Shown: positions 1 through 6,464, counted from the first letter of the stretch. The stretch is DNA of 7,222 nucleotides from an uncultured Actinomycetes bacterium (GCA_903866425.1 CAIPNN010000088.1:1-7222), one strand, 5' to 3'. Made by a program: numbers and translations. The notes: generated by a model not told the origin, from the sequence alone.

Positions 1-1051
1 CGCCCTCCTTGCGCCACAGGGCGGTGAGCAGAATGACGTAGATGATGCCGAACACCAGGTCGCGCAGCACCGCCGACCAGTCGCCGGCCGTCAGCCCCGA
101 CAACTGCGAGAGGGTCTGCTTGCCCAGCAGATCTCGGCTGCCCAGCAGGTCGCCACCAAAGGTGCCGCCCACCGCCTTGCCCAGCTCGTCGGGAAGCAGC
201 GACAGCAGGCCCACGCCAAGCTGCCCGCGGCCCCATGCGGCCTGCGCCTTGAGCGGCAGGTCCCATCCCCCCTGCCGCACCTGCATCACCGTGAGGTACG
301 ACAGCCCGATGACCACCGTGGGAATGGCGGCGGTGATGAGTCGGCGCCAGCGGCCATCGGCACCAGCCGCCCACGCGAGCATGAGCACGGGCAGCACGAT
401 GAGCACGCCCGTGGGCCGGATGAGCACGCCGAAGGCGGCGACCAGCCCCGCCCACGCGAAGCGCTGTTTCCAGGCGAGCCACGCGGCACCGATTGAGAGC
501 CCCAGCGCGATGCCTTCGGTGTAGGCCATGCTGGCGGCAATCGCCGGCGGTGCGAGCGCGAGCACCCAGGTGGCGCGGCGCGCCATGACGGGGCCAAAGC
601 GCGCGCGGGTGATGGCGTGCAGCGAGACGAGCGCAACCAGGAACATGCCGTTGCCCACCACCAGCGCCACCCAGAACGGGTTGAGCCCCAGCGAGATCGC
701 CGCCCACATGATCATCGGCAGCATGGGGAAGAAGGCCACGTTGGTGAATACCTGCCCCACCTGGCCCACGTCGAAGGCATACCCCCGGTGCGCGATGTCG
801 AGGTACCAGGTGGTGTCCCAGCTGCCGAGCACGGCAAAGGACTCGGGCACCGACGGGTCGAGTGCCACCTCGGGACGACCGAGCACCACCGACACGATGA
901 CCGCGAGCACGGTGATGAGCACGCGGCTGGCGAGCCATGCCACCAGTGGTACGCCGAGCCATCCCCACCACGGAAGGGCGTGGAGTCTGGTGGTGATGCC
1001 GCCGAAGAGCCCCGTGGGAGCCGGTGGCGGTGGCGCCGGATGGCCGTCCAT
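1..1051 (-). CDS. GT-C mannosyltransferase, PIG-V-like integral membrane protein (3' end cut off by window)
   Basis: An uninterrupted minus-strand frame of 350 codons starts at ATG 1051 and leaves the window without a stop. After a proline-rich N-terminus (residues 5-12) comes a first membrane segment at about 31-57. The loop after it carries the pattern W78-D79...Y83-xx-I86-A87-xx-G90-Y91, followed by F107-F108-P109-xx-P112. In the PIG-V and related GT-C families such a loop (WD..WY..IA..GY, then FFPxxP) contributes the catalytic Asp of enzymes that transfer mannose from a lipid-linked donor outside the membrane. Alternating hydrophobic stretches follow to the edge, as expected for a polytopic enzyme of about 400 residues or more. 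It starts 7 bases after the stop of the MBL-like gene, so the two are probably co-transcribed or coupled. There is no Shine-Dalgarno site. The family is inferred from motifs; donor and acceptor are unknown, and another GT-C family such as GT39/GT87-like remains possible. Confidence 0.78.
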   Translation of the reverse strand, partial: MDGHPAPPPPAPTGLFGGITTRLHALPWWGWLGVPLVAWLASRVLITVLAVIVSVVLGRPEVALDPSVPESFAVLGSWDTTWYLDIAHRGYAFDVGQVGQVFTNVAFFPMLPMIMWAAISLGLNPFWVALVVGNGMFLVALVSLHAITRARFGPVMARRATWVLALAPPAIAASMAYTEGIALGLSIGAAWLAWKQRFAWAGLVAAFGVLIRPTGVLIVLPVLMLAWAAGADGRWRRLITAAIPTVVIGLSYLTVMQVRQGGWDLPLKAQAAWGRGQLGVGLLSLLPDELGKAVGGTFGGDLLGSRDLLGKQTLSQLSGLTAGDWSAVLRDLVFGIIYVILLTALWRKEG

Positions 1052-1058
1052 CAGCGCG

Positions 1059-1697
1059 TCAGGTTAGGCGGTCGGCGTCCCTGCGGTCGTGCCGGCGCAC
1101 CGAGCCCGTGACGAGCGACAGGGCCCAACGTGGCGATGACGTGCGCGCGTGGGCAATGGCGGCATCGGCCATCGCACCGGCCGCGGCATCGTGCACCGGA
1201 TCGCCGTGGCCCATCAGCAGTGCGCTGGCGGCATATCCGCGCAGCATTCGCGGGGGCGAGATGCGGGCCATGGGGTGCACGCCAACGCGCTGCCCCGGCA
1301 CACGGAAGTAGGGCGCGGTGCCGAGCACCTCGGCCACCACCAGACATGCGTGGCCAGGCCACCACAGGGCCGACTCCCGCCAGTGGCGCGCGGCCTTCAC
1401 CGTGATCACCTCGAATGGCGCTCCGTCAATGGGGCCGGTGGGCGTCACGTGCAGCGGCACGCCGTAGTGCGCTGCCAGCGAGGCGCAGTCGCGGTTGTGG
1501 CGGTCGAGCAGTTGCAGCACACCCACCACGGCCGGCATTTCGGCAAGCCGGGCGCGCACATCGGGGTGATCCACGGGATCGATGAGCCATGTGCCCTCCG
1601 CCGTGGCGATGGCGTGCGACGCCCGTTGCATGAAGCCCGGCGTGGATGCGAGCCACGTGACGAGATCGTCGGGAGCGTTGGCGAAGTGGACGTTCAT
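1059..1697 (-). CDS. metallo-beta-lactamase-fold-like protein with degenerate metal motif
   Basis: The frame encodes 212 residues from ATG 1697. No signal peptide or membrane segment is seen, so it is probably cytoplasmic. The order of elements resembles small MBL-fold proteins: an early strand TWLIDPVD (36-43), then LLDRHNRDCASLA (63-75) where the HxHxDH loop would lie, a WWPGHACLVVAEVLG segment (112-126) resembling the strand that carries the bridging Asp, and a late GHGDPV (163-168) like the usual terminal-His turn. The canonical HxHxDH is absent; H67, D70 and C71 are the nearest candidates, with E123 where an Asp is usual. It may bind metal differently or be non-catalytic. Start choice is uncertain: an in-frame ATG at 1715 and a GTG at 1784 also exist, the latter overlapping the divergent GH15 start. 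The GGGGA directly touching ATG 1697 is too close to act as a Shine-Dalgarno site. The GT-C gene follows after 7 bases. The fold is an inference and substrate is unknown. Confidence 0.72.
   Translation of the reverse strand: MNVHFANAPDDLVTWLASTPGFMQRASHAIATAEGTWLIDPVDHPDVRARLAEMPAVVGVLQLLDRHNRDCASLAAHYGVPLHVTPTGPIDGAPFEVITVKAARHWRESALWWPGHACLVVAEVLGTAPYFRVPGQRVGVHPMARISPPRMLRGYAASALLMGHGDPVHDAAAGAMADAAIAHARTSSPRWALSLVTGSVRRHDRRDADRLT
1061..1066 (-). promoter_or_regulatory. possible -10 box TAACCT for the GT-C gene
   Basis: On the minus strand TAACCT lies 9 bases before ATG 1051. It differs by one base from the TAGCCT boxes before nhaA and the M15 gene, and it overlaps the last codons and stop of the upstream gene, as one of those boxes also does. 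No clear -35 is seen. It could give a near-leaderless transcript of the GT-C gene independent of the upstream gene, but a single TAnnnT match is weak evidence. Confidence 0.28.
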
Positions 1698-1706
1698 TCC
1701 CCAATG

Positions 1707-1720
1707 GTGTCGCATGACAC
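1707..1720. promoter_or_regulatory. small palindrome GTGTC-gcat-GACAC, possible operator
   Basis: Perfect 5-base arms flank a 4-base spacer in the 79-base region between the divergent MBL-like and GH15 genes. It lies 9 bases upstream of ATG 1697 and about 57 bases upstream of GTG 1777, where a dimeric repressor could affect either gene. If the MBL-like gene starts at ATG 1715 instead, the palindrome overlaps that start. Arms this short arise by chance fairly often, so this is a candidate only. Confidence 0.27.
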
Positions 1721-1763
1721 GGGTGCCGGGGCCACCTGCGGTCGAATGCCCCGCAGCATCTGG

Positions 1764-1769
1764 AATAGT
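1764..1769 (+). promoter_or_regulatory. possible -10 box AATAGT for the GH15 gene
   Basis: AATAGT matches 4 of 6 bases of TATAAT and is followed by exactly 7 bases before GTG 1777, the same box-to-start geometry as the TAGCCT boxes of nhaA and the M15 gene. This favours a leaderless GH15 transcript starting near 1777 and supports that start codon. No convincing -35 hexamer is visible. Confidence 0.33.
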
Positions 1770-1776
1770 GGCGCGC

Positions 1777-3606
1777 GTGACCACCCCCGCACGCCCAATC
1801 GAGGATCACGCCCTCATCGGCGACAAACGCACCTGCGCGCTGGTGGCGAAGGACGGCACCATCGACTGGATGTGCCTGCCGCGCTTCGACGGGCCGGCGG
1901 TGTTCTGCTCAATTCTCGGCACCCCCGACAATGGCGAGTGGCGCATGGCACCCGCGTCGGGAATCACCGACAGTGTGCGCCGGTACGCGGGTGAGACGCT
2001 GGTGCTTGAGACCGACATGACGTGCGCCGAGGGCCGGGTGCGCATCATCGACCTCATGTCGCCTGAGCCCAGCGGGCCATGCCTGGTACGCATCGTTGAG
2101 GGTCTTGAGGGTTCGGTGCCCATGGAGTCGGTGGTGGCCGCCAGGTTCGACTACGGCCGCACGCGTCCGTGGGTGCGCCACATGCCGGAGGGTGCCGACC
2201 TCATCTCGGGGCCTGAGGCACTGCGCATCGTGTCGCCTGTTGAACTGGCCCGGCAGGAGGGCGACATCGCCTTCCGCTTCACCGTGGCCGAGGGCGAGCG
2301 CGTGAGCTTCACCCTCAACCACCACCTCTCGCATGAGCCGGCCCCTGCCGGCCCCGACCCCGAGCAGGCCCTTGCCGGTGCCCTTGAGTGGTGGGAGAGC
2401 TGGAGCTCACGCTGCCCATTTCAGGGCCCGTGGCGCGAGCCCGTCATCCGTTCGCTCATCACCCTCAAGGCGCTGTCGTACGCCCCCACCGGAGCGATGC
2501 TGGCCGCGGCCACCACGTCGTTGCCCGAGCAGCCGGGCGGGGTGCGCAACTGGGACTACCGGTACGGCTGGCTGCGCGATGCCACCTTCACCCTCTACGC
2601 GATGATGCTGGGCGGGTACACGCGCGAGGCCGTGGCCTGGCGCGACTGGCTGCTGCGCGCGGTGGCCGGCGACCCCGAAGACATGCAGATCATGTACGGC
2701 GCGGCAGGTGAGCGCAGGCTTGATGAGTGGGAAGTGCCGTGGCTCGAGGGCCACGGGGGCGCGAAGCCCGTGCGCATCGGCAACGCCGCAAGCGATCAGT
2801 TCCAGCTCGATGTGTACGGCGAGGTAATGGACTCACTGCACGTGGCCCGGCGCATTGGCGTGGAGCCCGACCCCGACACCTGGGCGCTTGAGCTGGCGCT
2901 CATGCAGTCGCTCGAGCAGCGGTGGCGCGAGCCCGACGAGGGCATCTGGGAGGTGCGCGGCCCGCGCCGGCACTTCACGCACTCGAAGGTGATGGCCTGG
3001 GTGGCGTTCGATCGTGCGATCCGCGCCGTGGAGAACTCGGGGCTCACGGGCCCGGTTGATCGCTGGCGTGCCCAGCGCGACGAGGTGCACGCCGAGGTGT
3101 GCGAACACGGGTGGGATGAGGAACTCGGCGCATTCGTGCAGGCCTACGACGTGCAGCGCCTCGATGCCAGCCTGCTCATGATCCCGCTGGTGGGCTTTCT
3201 GCCCATTGACGACCCGCGCGTGATCAGCACCATGGAAGTGATTCAGCGCGACCTCACGTACGAGGGTCTGGTGCTGCGCTACGAGACGCTCGAAAACGCC
3301 GACGTTGATGGCCTGCCAGCAGGCGAGGGCGCATTCCTGCTGTGCACCTTCTGGCTGGTTGACAACCTGGCCATGGCCGGTCGCCACGATGAGGCCCTTG
3401 AGATCTTCGAGCGGCTGCTCTCCATTCGCAATGACGTCGGCCTGCTGTCGGAGCAGTGGGACAACGACGGCCAGCGCATGCTCGGCAACTTCCCCCAGGC
3501 GTTCTCGCACGTGGGGCTCATCAACTCGGCCTGGAACCTGTCAGGTGGGCGCCCTGCCGATGCACGCTGGGCCGAGCAGCACGGGCGCGGCGCGCACCAG
3601 TCCTGA
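1777..3606 (+). CDS. glycoside hydrolase family 15 protein (trehalase/glucoamylase-like)
   Basis: This 609-residue protein without a signal peptide is predicted to hydrolyse an alpha-glucosidic substrate in the cytoplasm with inversion. The N-terminal trehalase-like domain opens with IEDHALIGD (8-16) and DGTIDW..LPRFD (26-38). The (alpha/alpha)6-barrel catalytic domain has NWDYRYGWLRDA (258-269), QFQLDVYGEVMDSLH (341-355), the GIWEVRG loop with likely general acid E392, the RHFTHSKVMAWVAFDRAI stretch just after it, GEGAFLLCTFWL with E517, and LLSEQWD with likely general base E559. Length fits the actinobacterial GH15 group, which includes mycobacterial trehalases as well as glucoamylases; sequence alone does not settle the substrate. 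The frame is open upstream to 1582, but homology begins at about residue 7 of the GTG 1777 form, the upstream part overlaps the divergent gene, and a -10-like box lies at leaderless distance; GTG 1768 is an alternative. There is no Shine-Dalgarno site. The stop is one base from the stop of the convergent nuclease gene. Confidence 0.93.
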   Translation: MTTPARPIEDHALIGDKRTCALVAKDGTIDWMCLPRFDGPAVFCSILGTPDNGEWRMAPASGITDSVRRYAGETLVLETDMTCAEGRVRIIDLMSPEPSGPCLVRIVEGLEGSVPMESVVAARFDYGRTRPWVRHMPEGADLISGPEALRIVSPVELARQEGDIAFRFTVAEGERVSFTLNHHLSHEPAPAGPDPEQALAGALEWWESWSSRCPFQGPWREPVIRSLITLKALSYAPTGAMLAAATTSLPEQPGGVRNWDYRYGWLRDATFTLYAMMLGGYTREAVAWRDWLLRAVAGDPEDMQIMYGAAGERRLDEWEVPWLEGHGGAKPVRIGNAASDQFQLDVYGEVMDSLHVARRIGVEPDPDTWALELALMQSLEQRWREPDEGIWEVRGPRRHFTHSKVMAWVAFDRAIRAVENSGLTGPVDRWRAQRDEVHAEVCEHGWDEELGAFVQAYDVQRLDASLLMIPLVGFLPIDDPRVISTMEVIQRDLTYEGLVLRYETLENADVDGLPAGEGAFLLCTFWLVDNLAMAGRHDEALEIFERLLSIRNDVGLLSEQWDNDGQRMLGNFPQAFSHVGLINSAWNLSGGRPADARWAEQHGRGAHQS

Positions 3607-3607
3607 T

Positions 3608-4342
3608 CTAGCGCGTCTCGCAGGCGATGCCGTCGTGATCGACGTCGAAGTTGTGCACATCGGTGCCGACCACGCGAAACCGGCGGGCGGTGATGTCGCT
3701 GCAGTCGAGGTCGGGCGGCGGGCTGGGGATGCAGGCGCCTGAGTAATTGGCGTCGCACCCGGCCTTCGCAGGCGCAGCCGTGCCGCCGGACGATGGGCGC
3801 ACGAATGCGGGCTTGGTGGTGTTGCCATTGCACGGCGCACCCCAGATGCCGATGCGGCGACGCTTTGCCGACGACTCACCGGCCAGGAACGCCGTGGCGT
3901 ACTGAAACGGCACGCCGCCGTAGATGTACGCCTTGGCGAAGCCGCCACTGACCAACCGGTAGTTGACGGAACCACGTGCGCCGCTGCCCCCGGCGTAGAT
4001 GTACCCGAGAAACCGGTTGTACTTGTCGCGGGCGTCCTGGGACGGGTCAGACACCACCCGCACCGCCCTGCCGACGGGGAGCAGCCGGGCGGCCTCGGCA
4101 GACGCCTGTGGGCCGCCGCACTGCACGGGATAGCCCGGGCGCTTGGTCTCGGGTGTATCGATGCCGATGAGGCGGATGGTTGTCTGGAATCCGCGCGAGA
4201 TGATGTTGACGGTGTCGCCATCGACCACCCGGTCAACCGTTCCCGTGAGCGTCACCGGCTGCTGCGCCATGGCGATACCCGCCCACATGCCAAGGGCACT
4301 CACCACCGCGAGAGTCGTACGAAATACGCGCGTCATTGTCAT
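3608..4342 (-). CDS. secreted thermonuclease (SNase-like) with C-terminal excalibur-type domain
   Basis: The 244-residue protein begins with a signal peptide (MTMTR, hydrophobic 9-25, likely cleavage after the AMA at 24-26). The SNase domain spans about 30-168. Residues equivalent to the staphylococcal nuclease active site are all present: D41-G-D43-T (VVDGDTV), R57, D62-T63-P-E65 (IRLIGIDTPE) and R110 in DKYNRFLGYIY. It should therefore be a calcium-dependent DNA/RNA endonuclease acting outside the cell. A low-complexity linker (about 175-194) leads to a cysteine-containing tail with CDANYSGACIP (196-206) and an excalibur-type end, DVDHDGIACE (233-242), whose spaced Asp residues resemble a calcium-binding loop. 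Six cysteines in the mature protein (75, 171, 196, 204, 214, 241) could form three disulfides. ATG 4336 is a second possible start. No Shine-Dalgarno site is seen. It is divergent from nhaA across 60 bases and convergent with the GH15 gene. Confidence 0.93.
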   Translation of the reverse strand: MTMTRVFRTTLAVVSALGMWAGIAMAQQPVTLTGTVDRVVDGDTVNIISRGFQTTIRLIGIDTPETKRPGYPVQCGGPQASAEAARLLPVGRAVRVVSDPSQDARDKYNRFLGYIYAGGSGARGSVNYRLVSGGFAKAYIYGGVPFQYATAFLAGESSAKRRRIGIWGAPCNGNTTKPAFVRPSSGGTAAPAKAGCDANYSGACIPSPPPDLDCSDITARRFRVVGTDVHNFDVDHDGIACETR

Positions 4343-4363
4343 GCAGGTGTATCACCCAGCGCG

Positions 4364-4387
4364 GGCGTGATCCTTACGGCACACGCC
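4364..4387. promoter_or_regulatory. inverted repeat GGCGTG-N12-CACGCC in the nuclease/nhaA divergent region
   Basis: Six-base perfect arms (4364-4369 and 4382-4387) are separated by 12 bases and end 2 bases before the TAGCCT box of nhaA, covering most of its -35/-10 region. A second short repeat, GGTG-tat-CACC (4346-4356), lies beside the nuclease start. Either could be a repressor site for the divergent pair. The arms are GC-rich and short, so chance is a real alternative. Confidence 0.25.
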
Positions 4388-4389
4388 GC

Positions 4390-4395
4390 TAGCCT
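4390..4395 (+). promoter_or_regulatory. -10 box TAGCCT, leaderless promoter of nhaA
   Basis: TAGCCT fits the TAnnnT pattern of actinobacterial -10 elements and lies exactly 7 bases before GTG 4403, placing the transcription start at or one base before the start codon. The octamer CTAGCCTC (4389-4396) recurs at the same distance before the M15 gene. GTGATC at 4367-4372, with a 17-base spacer, is a weak -35 candidate. Confidence 0.52.
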
Positions 4396-4402
4396 CACAG
4401 GT

Positions 4403-5755
4403 GTGGAGAAGGATCCCGACGACCGCATCATCGCCCCGTGGTCGCGATCGTCACGCGCCTCGGCGCGGGTGATCGCGTGGCCCATTCAGTCGTTCATGCG
4501 CTGGCAGGCGGCAGGTGGCGTGGCATTGCTGGCCGCCACCATGGTCGCGCTCATCTGGGCCAACACCGCCGGCGACTCGTACACGTCGTTCTGGTCGGCC
4601 ACGTTCACCCTCGGCCTCGGCGACCACCTGCTCACCACCAACCTGGTGACCGTGGTGAACGACGCCCTCATGGTGGTGTTCTTCCTGCTCATCGGGCTCG
4701 AGATCAAGCGCGAGCTGGCCATCGGCGAGTTGTCCGACCGCAAGGCGGCGGCCCTGCCCATCGCGGCGGCAATCGGCGGCATGGTGCTGCCCGCGGTTAT
4801 CTATCTGGCGTTCAACGCCGGCACGCCCAATCAGGATGGCTGGGGAATTCCCATGGCCACCGACGTGGCCTTCGCGCTCGCCGTGCTCGCGGTGCTCAGG
4901 AGTCGCGTGCCACAGAGCATCTGGGCATTCCTACTGGGCGTGGCCGTCATCGACGACATCGGCGCCATCATCGTCATCGCCGTCGTGTACTCCAGCGGCG
5001 TCTCGCTGGCCTGGCTCGGGGCTGCCGTGGGCGCACTGGTGCTGATGCGGGTACTCATCCATCTGAAGGTGCGTGCCCTGCCGCCGTATGTGCTTCTGGG
5101 CGTGCTGGCCTGGGCGTTCACCGCAGCCTCCGGCGTGCACGCCACCATCGCGGGCGTGGCAATCGGCCTGCTCATGCCGGCCCTCCCGCGGCAGCAGCCC
5201 GCCGCGGTGTCGCGTGCGGCGCGCGACGTGGCCGACGAGACATCCGACAACCCCACGCCGCCCGACGCCGACGACCACGCGTGGATGGAACTGGCGCACT
5301 TGAGCCGCGAAGCCGTCTCCCCTGCCAGCCGGCTCATCCACGCGCTCGAGCCATGGTCGTCGTTTGTGGTGCTGCCAATCTTCGCGCTGGCGAACGCCGG
5401 CATCATGCTGAACGCGTCGGTATTCGACGCCCCGTACGCCACGCGAGCCGCAGTGGGTGTGGCAGTGGCGCTGCTGGTGGGTAAGGCCATCGGCATTCCG
5501 CTGGGGGCGTTCATCGCGCTGAAGACCGGCCTCGGGCGCATGCCCGACGGCGCCCGGTGGAGCCAGATGATGGGCATTGGCATTCTGGGTGGCATCGGGT
5601 TCACCGTGTCGCTGTTCATCACCGATCTGGCCTTTGGCGATCCGTATATGAGCGAGGCCACCAAGGCAGGGGTGCTCGCGGCATCGGTGGTGGCTGCAAT
5701 CGTCGGGGCGTTCGTGCTCGCCCGCGTGGCACGTGCGTCCGACAAGGCGCACTAG
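4403..5755 (+). CDS. nhaA: Na+/H+ antiporter NhaA
   Basis: The 450-residue integral membrane protein belongs to the NhaA family, which exchanges cytoplasmic Na+ (or Li+) for external protons to regulate pH and sodium. Diagnostic segments are FFLLIGLEIKREL in the second membrane segment, ATDVAFALAVL with D154 (like D133 of E. coli NhaA), AVIDDIGAI with the paired ion-binding D184-D185 (like D163-D164), LVGKAIGIPLG with K361 (like K300), and GGIGFTVSLFI near the end. About 12 membrane segments are expected. It is longer than E. coli NhaA (388 residues), mainly through a soluble N-terminal tail and an acidic, proline-containing cytoplasmic loop at about 259-305, a common actinobacterial arrangement. 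GTG 4403 is chosen because a TAGCCT box lies at leaderless distance; GTG 4367 would add 12 residues and put that box inside the gene. The TAG stop lies within the next gene's -10 box, and that gene starts 10 bases later. Confidence 0.95.
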   Translation: MEKDPDDRIIAPWSRSSRASARVIAWPIQSFMRWQAAGGVALLAATMVALIWANTAGDSYTSFWSATFTLGLGDHLLTTNLVTVVNDALMVVFFLLIGLEIKRELAIGELSDRKAAALPIAAAIGGMVLPAVIYLAFNAGTPNQDGWGIPMATDVAFALAVLAVLRSRVPQSIWAFLLGVAVIDDIGAIIVIAVVYSSGVSLAWLGAAVGALVLMRVLIHLKVRALPPYVLLGVLAWAFTAASGVHATIAGVAIGLLMPALPRQQPAAVSRAARDVADETSDNPTPPDADDHAWMELAHLSREAVSPASRLIHALEPWSSFVVLPIFALANAGIMLNASVFDAPYATRAAVGVAVALLVGKAIGIPLGAFIALKTGLGRMPDGARWSQMMGIGILGGIGFTVSLFITDLAFGDPYMSEATKAGVLAASVVAAIVGAFVLARVARASDKAH

Positions 5756-5758
5756 CCT
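5753..5758 (+). promoter_or_regulatory. -10 box TAGCCT, leaderless promoter of the M15 gene, containing the nhaA stop
   Basis: TAGCCT lies exactly 7 bases before ATG 5766, the same hexamer and distance as at nhaA; the shared block is CTAGCCTC (5752-5759). The first three bases of the box are the TAG stop codon of nhaA. No recognisable -35 is seen in the overlapping nhaA 3' end. This suggests a promoter for the M15 gene in addition to any read-through from nhaA. Confidence 0.47.
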
Positions 5759-5765
5759 CGGGGCC

Positions 5766-6407
5766 ATGAACGCCCGACGCATCGTTCCCATCGCGCTGGC
5801 GGCCGCGCTGGTCGCCGTGCCCACGGCATCTGCCGCGTTTCAGGTGAGCGTGCGACCGCTCACCGCCGCACAGCGTGACGCCATGACCCCGTCGGTATGG
5901 CGCAAGGGCTGCCCCGTGAGCCTCGATCAGCTGCGCGCGGTGCGGGCCACGCACCGTGGGTTCGACGGCAGCGACCGCACGGGCACTCTCATCGTCAATC
6001 AGGACGTTGCCTCCACGGTGGCCACGGCGCTCAGGCGCCTGTACGCCGCCGGGGTCCCGATCCGCAAGATGCGCCCCATCGAGGCCTACGGCGGGAACGA
6101 CTGGAAGAGCATCGAGGACGACAACACGTCGGCCTTCAACTGCCGCAGCGCGACGGGCAGTAGCAACTGGAGCAACCACGCCTACGGCCGGGCCATCGAC
6201 ATCAACCCCATCGAGAACCCATACGTCACGTCTGGCGGGTCGGTGGCGCACAAGGCCAGCGTCAAGTTCGTGAAGCGCACGGCGGGGCCGGGCGTGGCCA
6301 CCCCCGGAAGCCCGCTGGTGAAGGTGTTCACCGATCTGGGATGGGGCTGGGGCGGTACCTGGAGCGGCACCAAGGACTACCAGCACTTCTCGTCGACCGG
6401 GCGCTAG
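5766..6407 (+). CDS. secreted M15-family metallopeptidase (VanY/D-Ala-D-Ala carboxypeptidase-like)
   Basis: The 213-residue protein starts with a signal peptide (MNARR, hydrophobic 6-19, likely cleavage near ASA, 21-23). The zinc site of the M15 fold is complete: H138 and D145 in SNHAYGRAID (SxHxxGxAxD), then H207 in KDYQHF, with D204 three residues before H207 as the likely catalytic acid/base. The GWGWGGTW stretch (192-199) before it and AFNCR..TG before the His motif match the actinobacterial M15 group (Pfam Peptidase_M15_4 type). C49 and C126 may form a disulfide. By family it should cleave peptidoglycan stem peptides outside the membrane, as a DD-carboxypeptidase or as an L-Ala-D-Glu-type endopeptidase; the sequence does not decide which. 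ATG 5766 is preferred over in-frame upstream starts because it begins the signal peptide and has a -10 box at leaderless distance. No wall-binding domain is present. The stop codon is TAG. Confidence 0.92.
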   Translation: MNARRIVPIALAAALVAVPTASAAFQVSVRPLTAAQRDAMTPSVWRKGCPVSLDQLRAVRATHRGFDGSDRTGTLIVNQDVASTVATALRRLYAAGVPIRKMRPIEAYGGNDWKSIEDDNTSAFNCRSATGSSNWSNHAYGRAIDINPIENPYVTSGGSVAHKASVKFVKRTAGPGVATPGSPLVKVFTDLGWGWGGTWSGTKDYQHFSSTGR

Positions 6408-6428
6408 CCCAGCAGCCGTCGCGAAGCA

Positions 6429-6441
6429 GCGGGTATCCCGC
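6429..6441 (+). terminator. weak hairpin GCGGG-tat-CCCGC after the M15 gene
   Basis: A perfect 5-base stem with a 3-base loop lies 22 bases after the M15 stop, with possible outer pairing of GCAGC (6426-6430) and GCTGC downstream, although the outer and inner stems partly compete. There is no T-tract right after it, so it is not a classical intrinsic terminator; it may be a weak terminator or chance. Confidence 0.2.
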
Positions 6442-6464
6442 GGACCGGTGCTGCATCGCCTCTT

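Noticed and set aside
379..430. Three near copies of ATGAGCACG looking like a short direct repeat
   Set aside because: They are antisense to repeated Val-Leu-Ile codons (GTG CTC ATC) in a membrane segment of the GT-C protein, so codon bias explains them.
42..1111. Plus-strand open frames across the left 1.1 kb
   Set aside because: They are antisense to the GT-C gene, whose minus-strand frame shows coherent membrane segments and family motifs; the plus-strand products are Ser/Pro/Arg- or His/Arg-rich without motifs.
1149..1994. Plus-strand 281-codon frame overlapping the MBL-like gene and the GH15 5' end
   Set aside because: It has Arg/His/Gly-rich composition, no motif, and conflicts with two better-supported genes.
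2833..3510. Minus-strand 225-codon frame inside the GH15 gene
   Set aside because: It is antisense to conserved GH15 catalytic segments and has no independent start signal or motif.
4831..5824. Two overlapping minus-strand open frames antisense to nhaA (304 and 297 codons)
   Set aside because: Both lie opposite an NhaA with intact functional motifs, and their compositions (Ser/Ala/Thr/Met-rich in one, His/Arg/Gly-rich in the other) reflect mirrored membrane-protein codons in GC-rich DNA.
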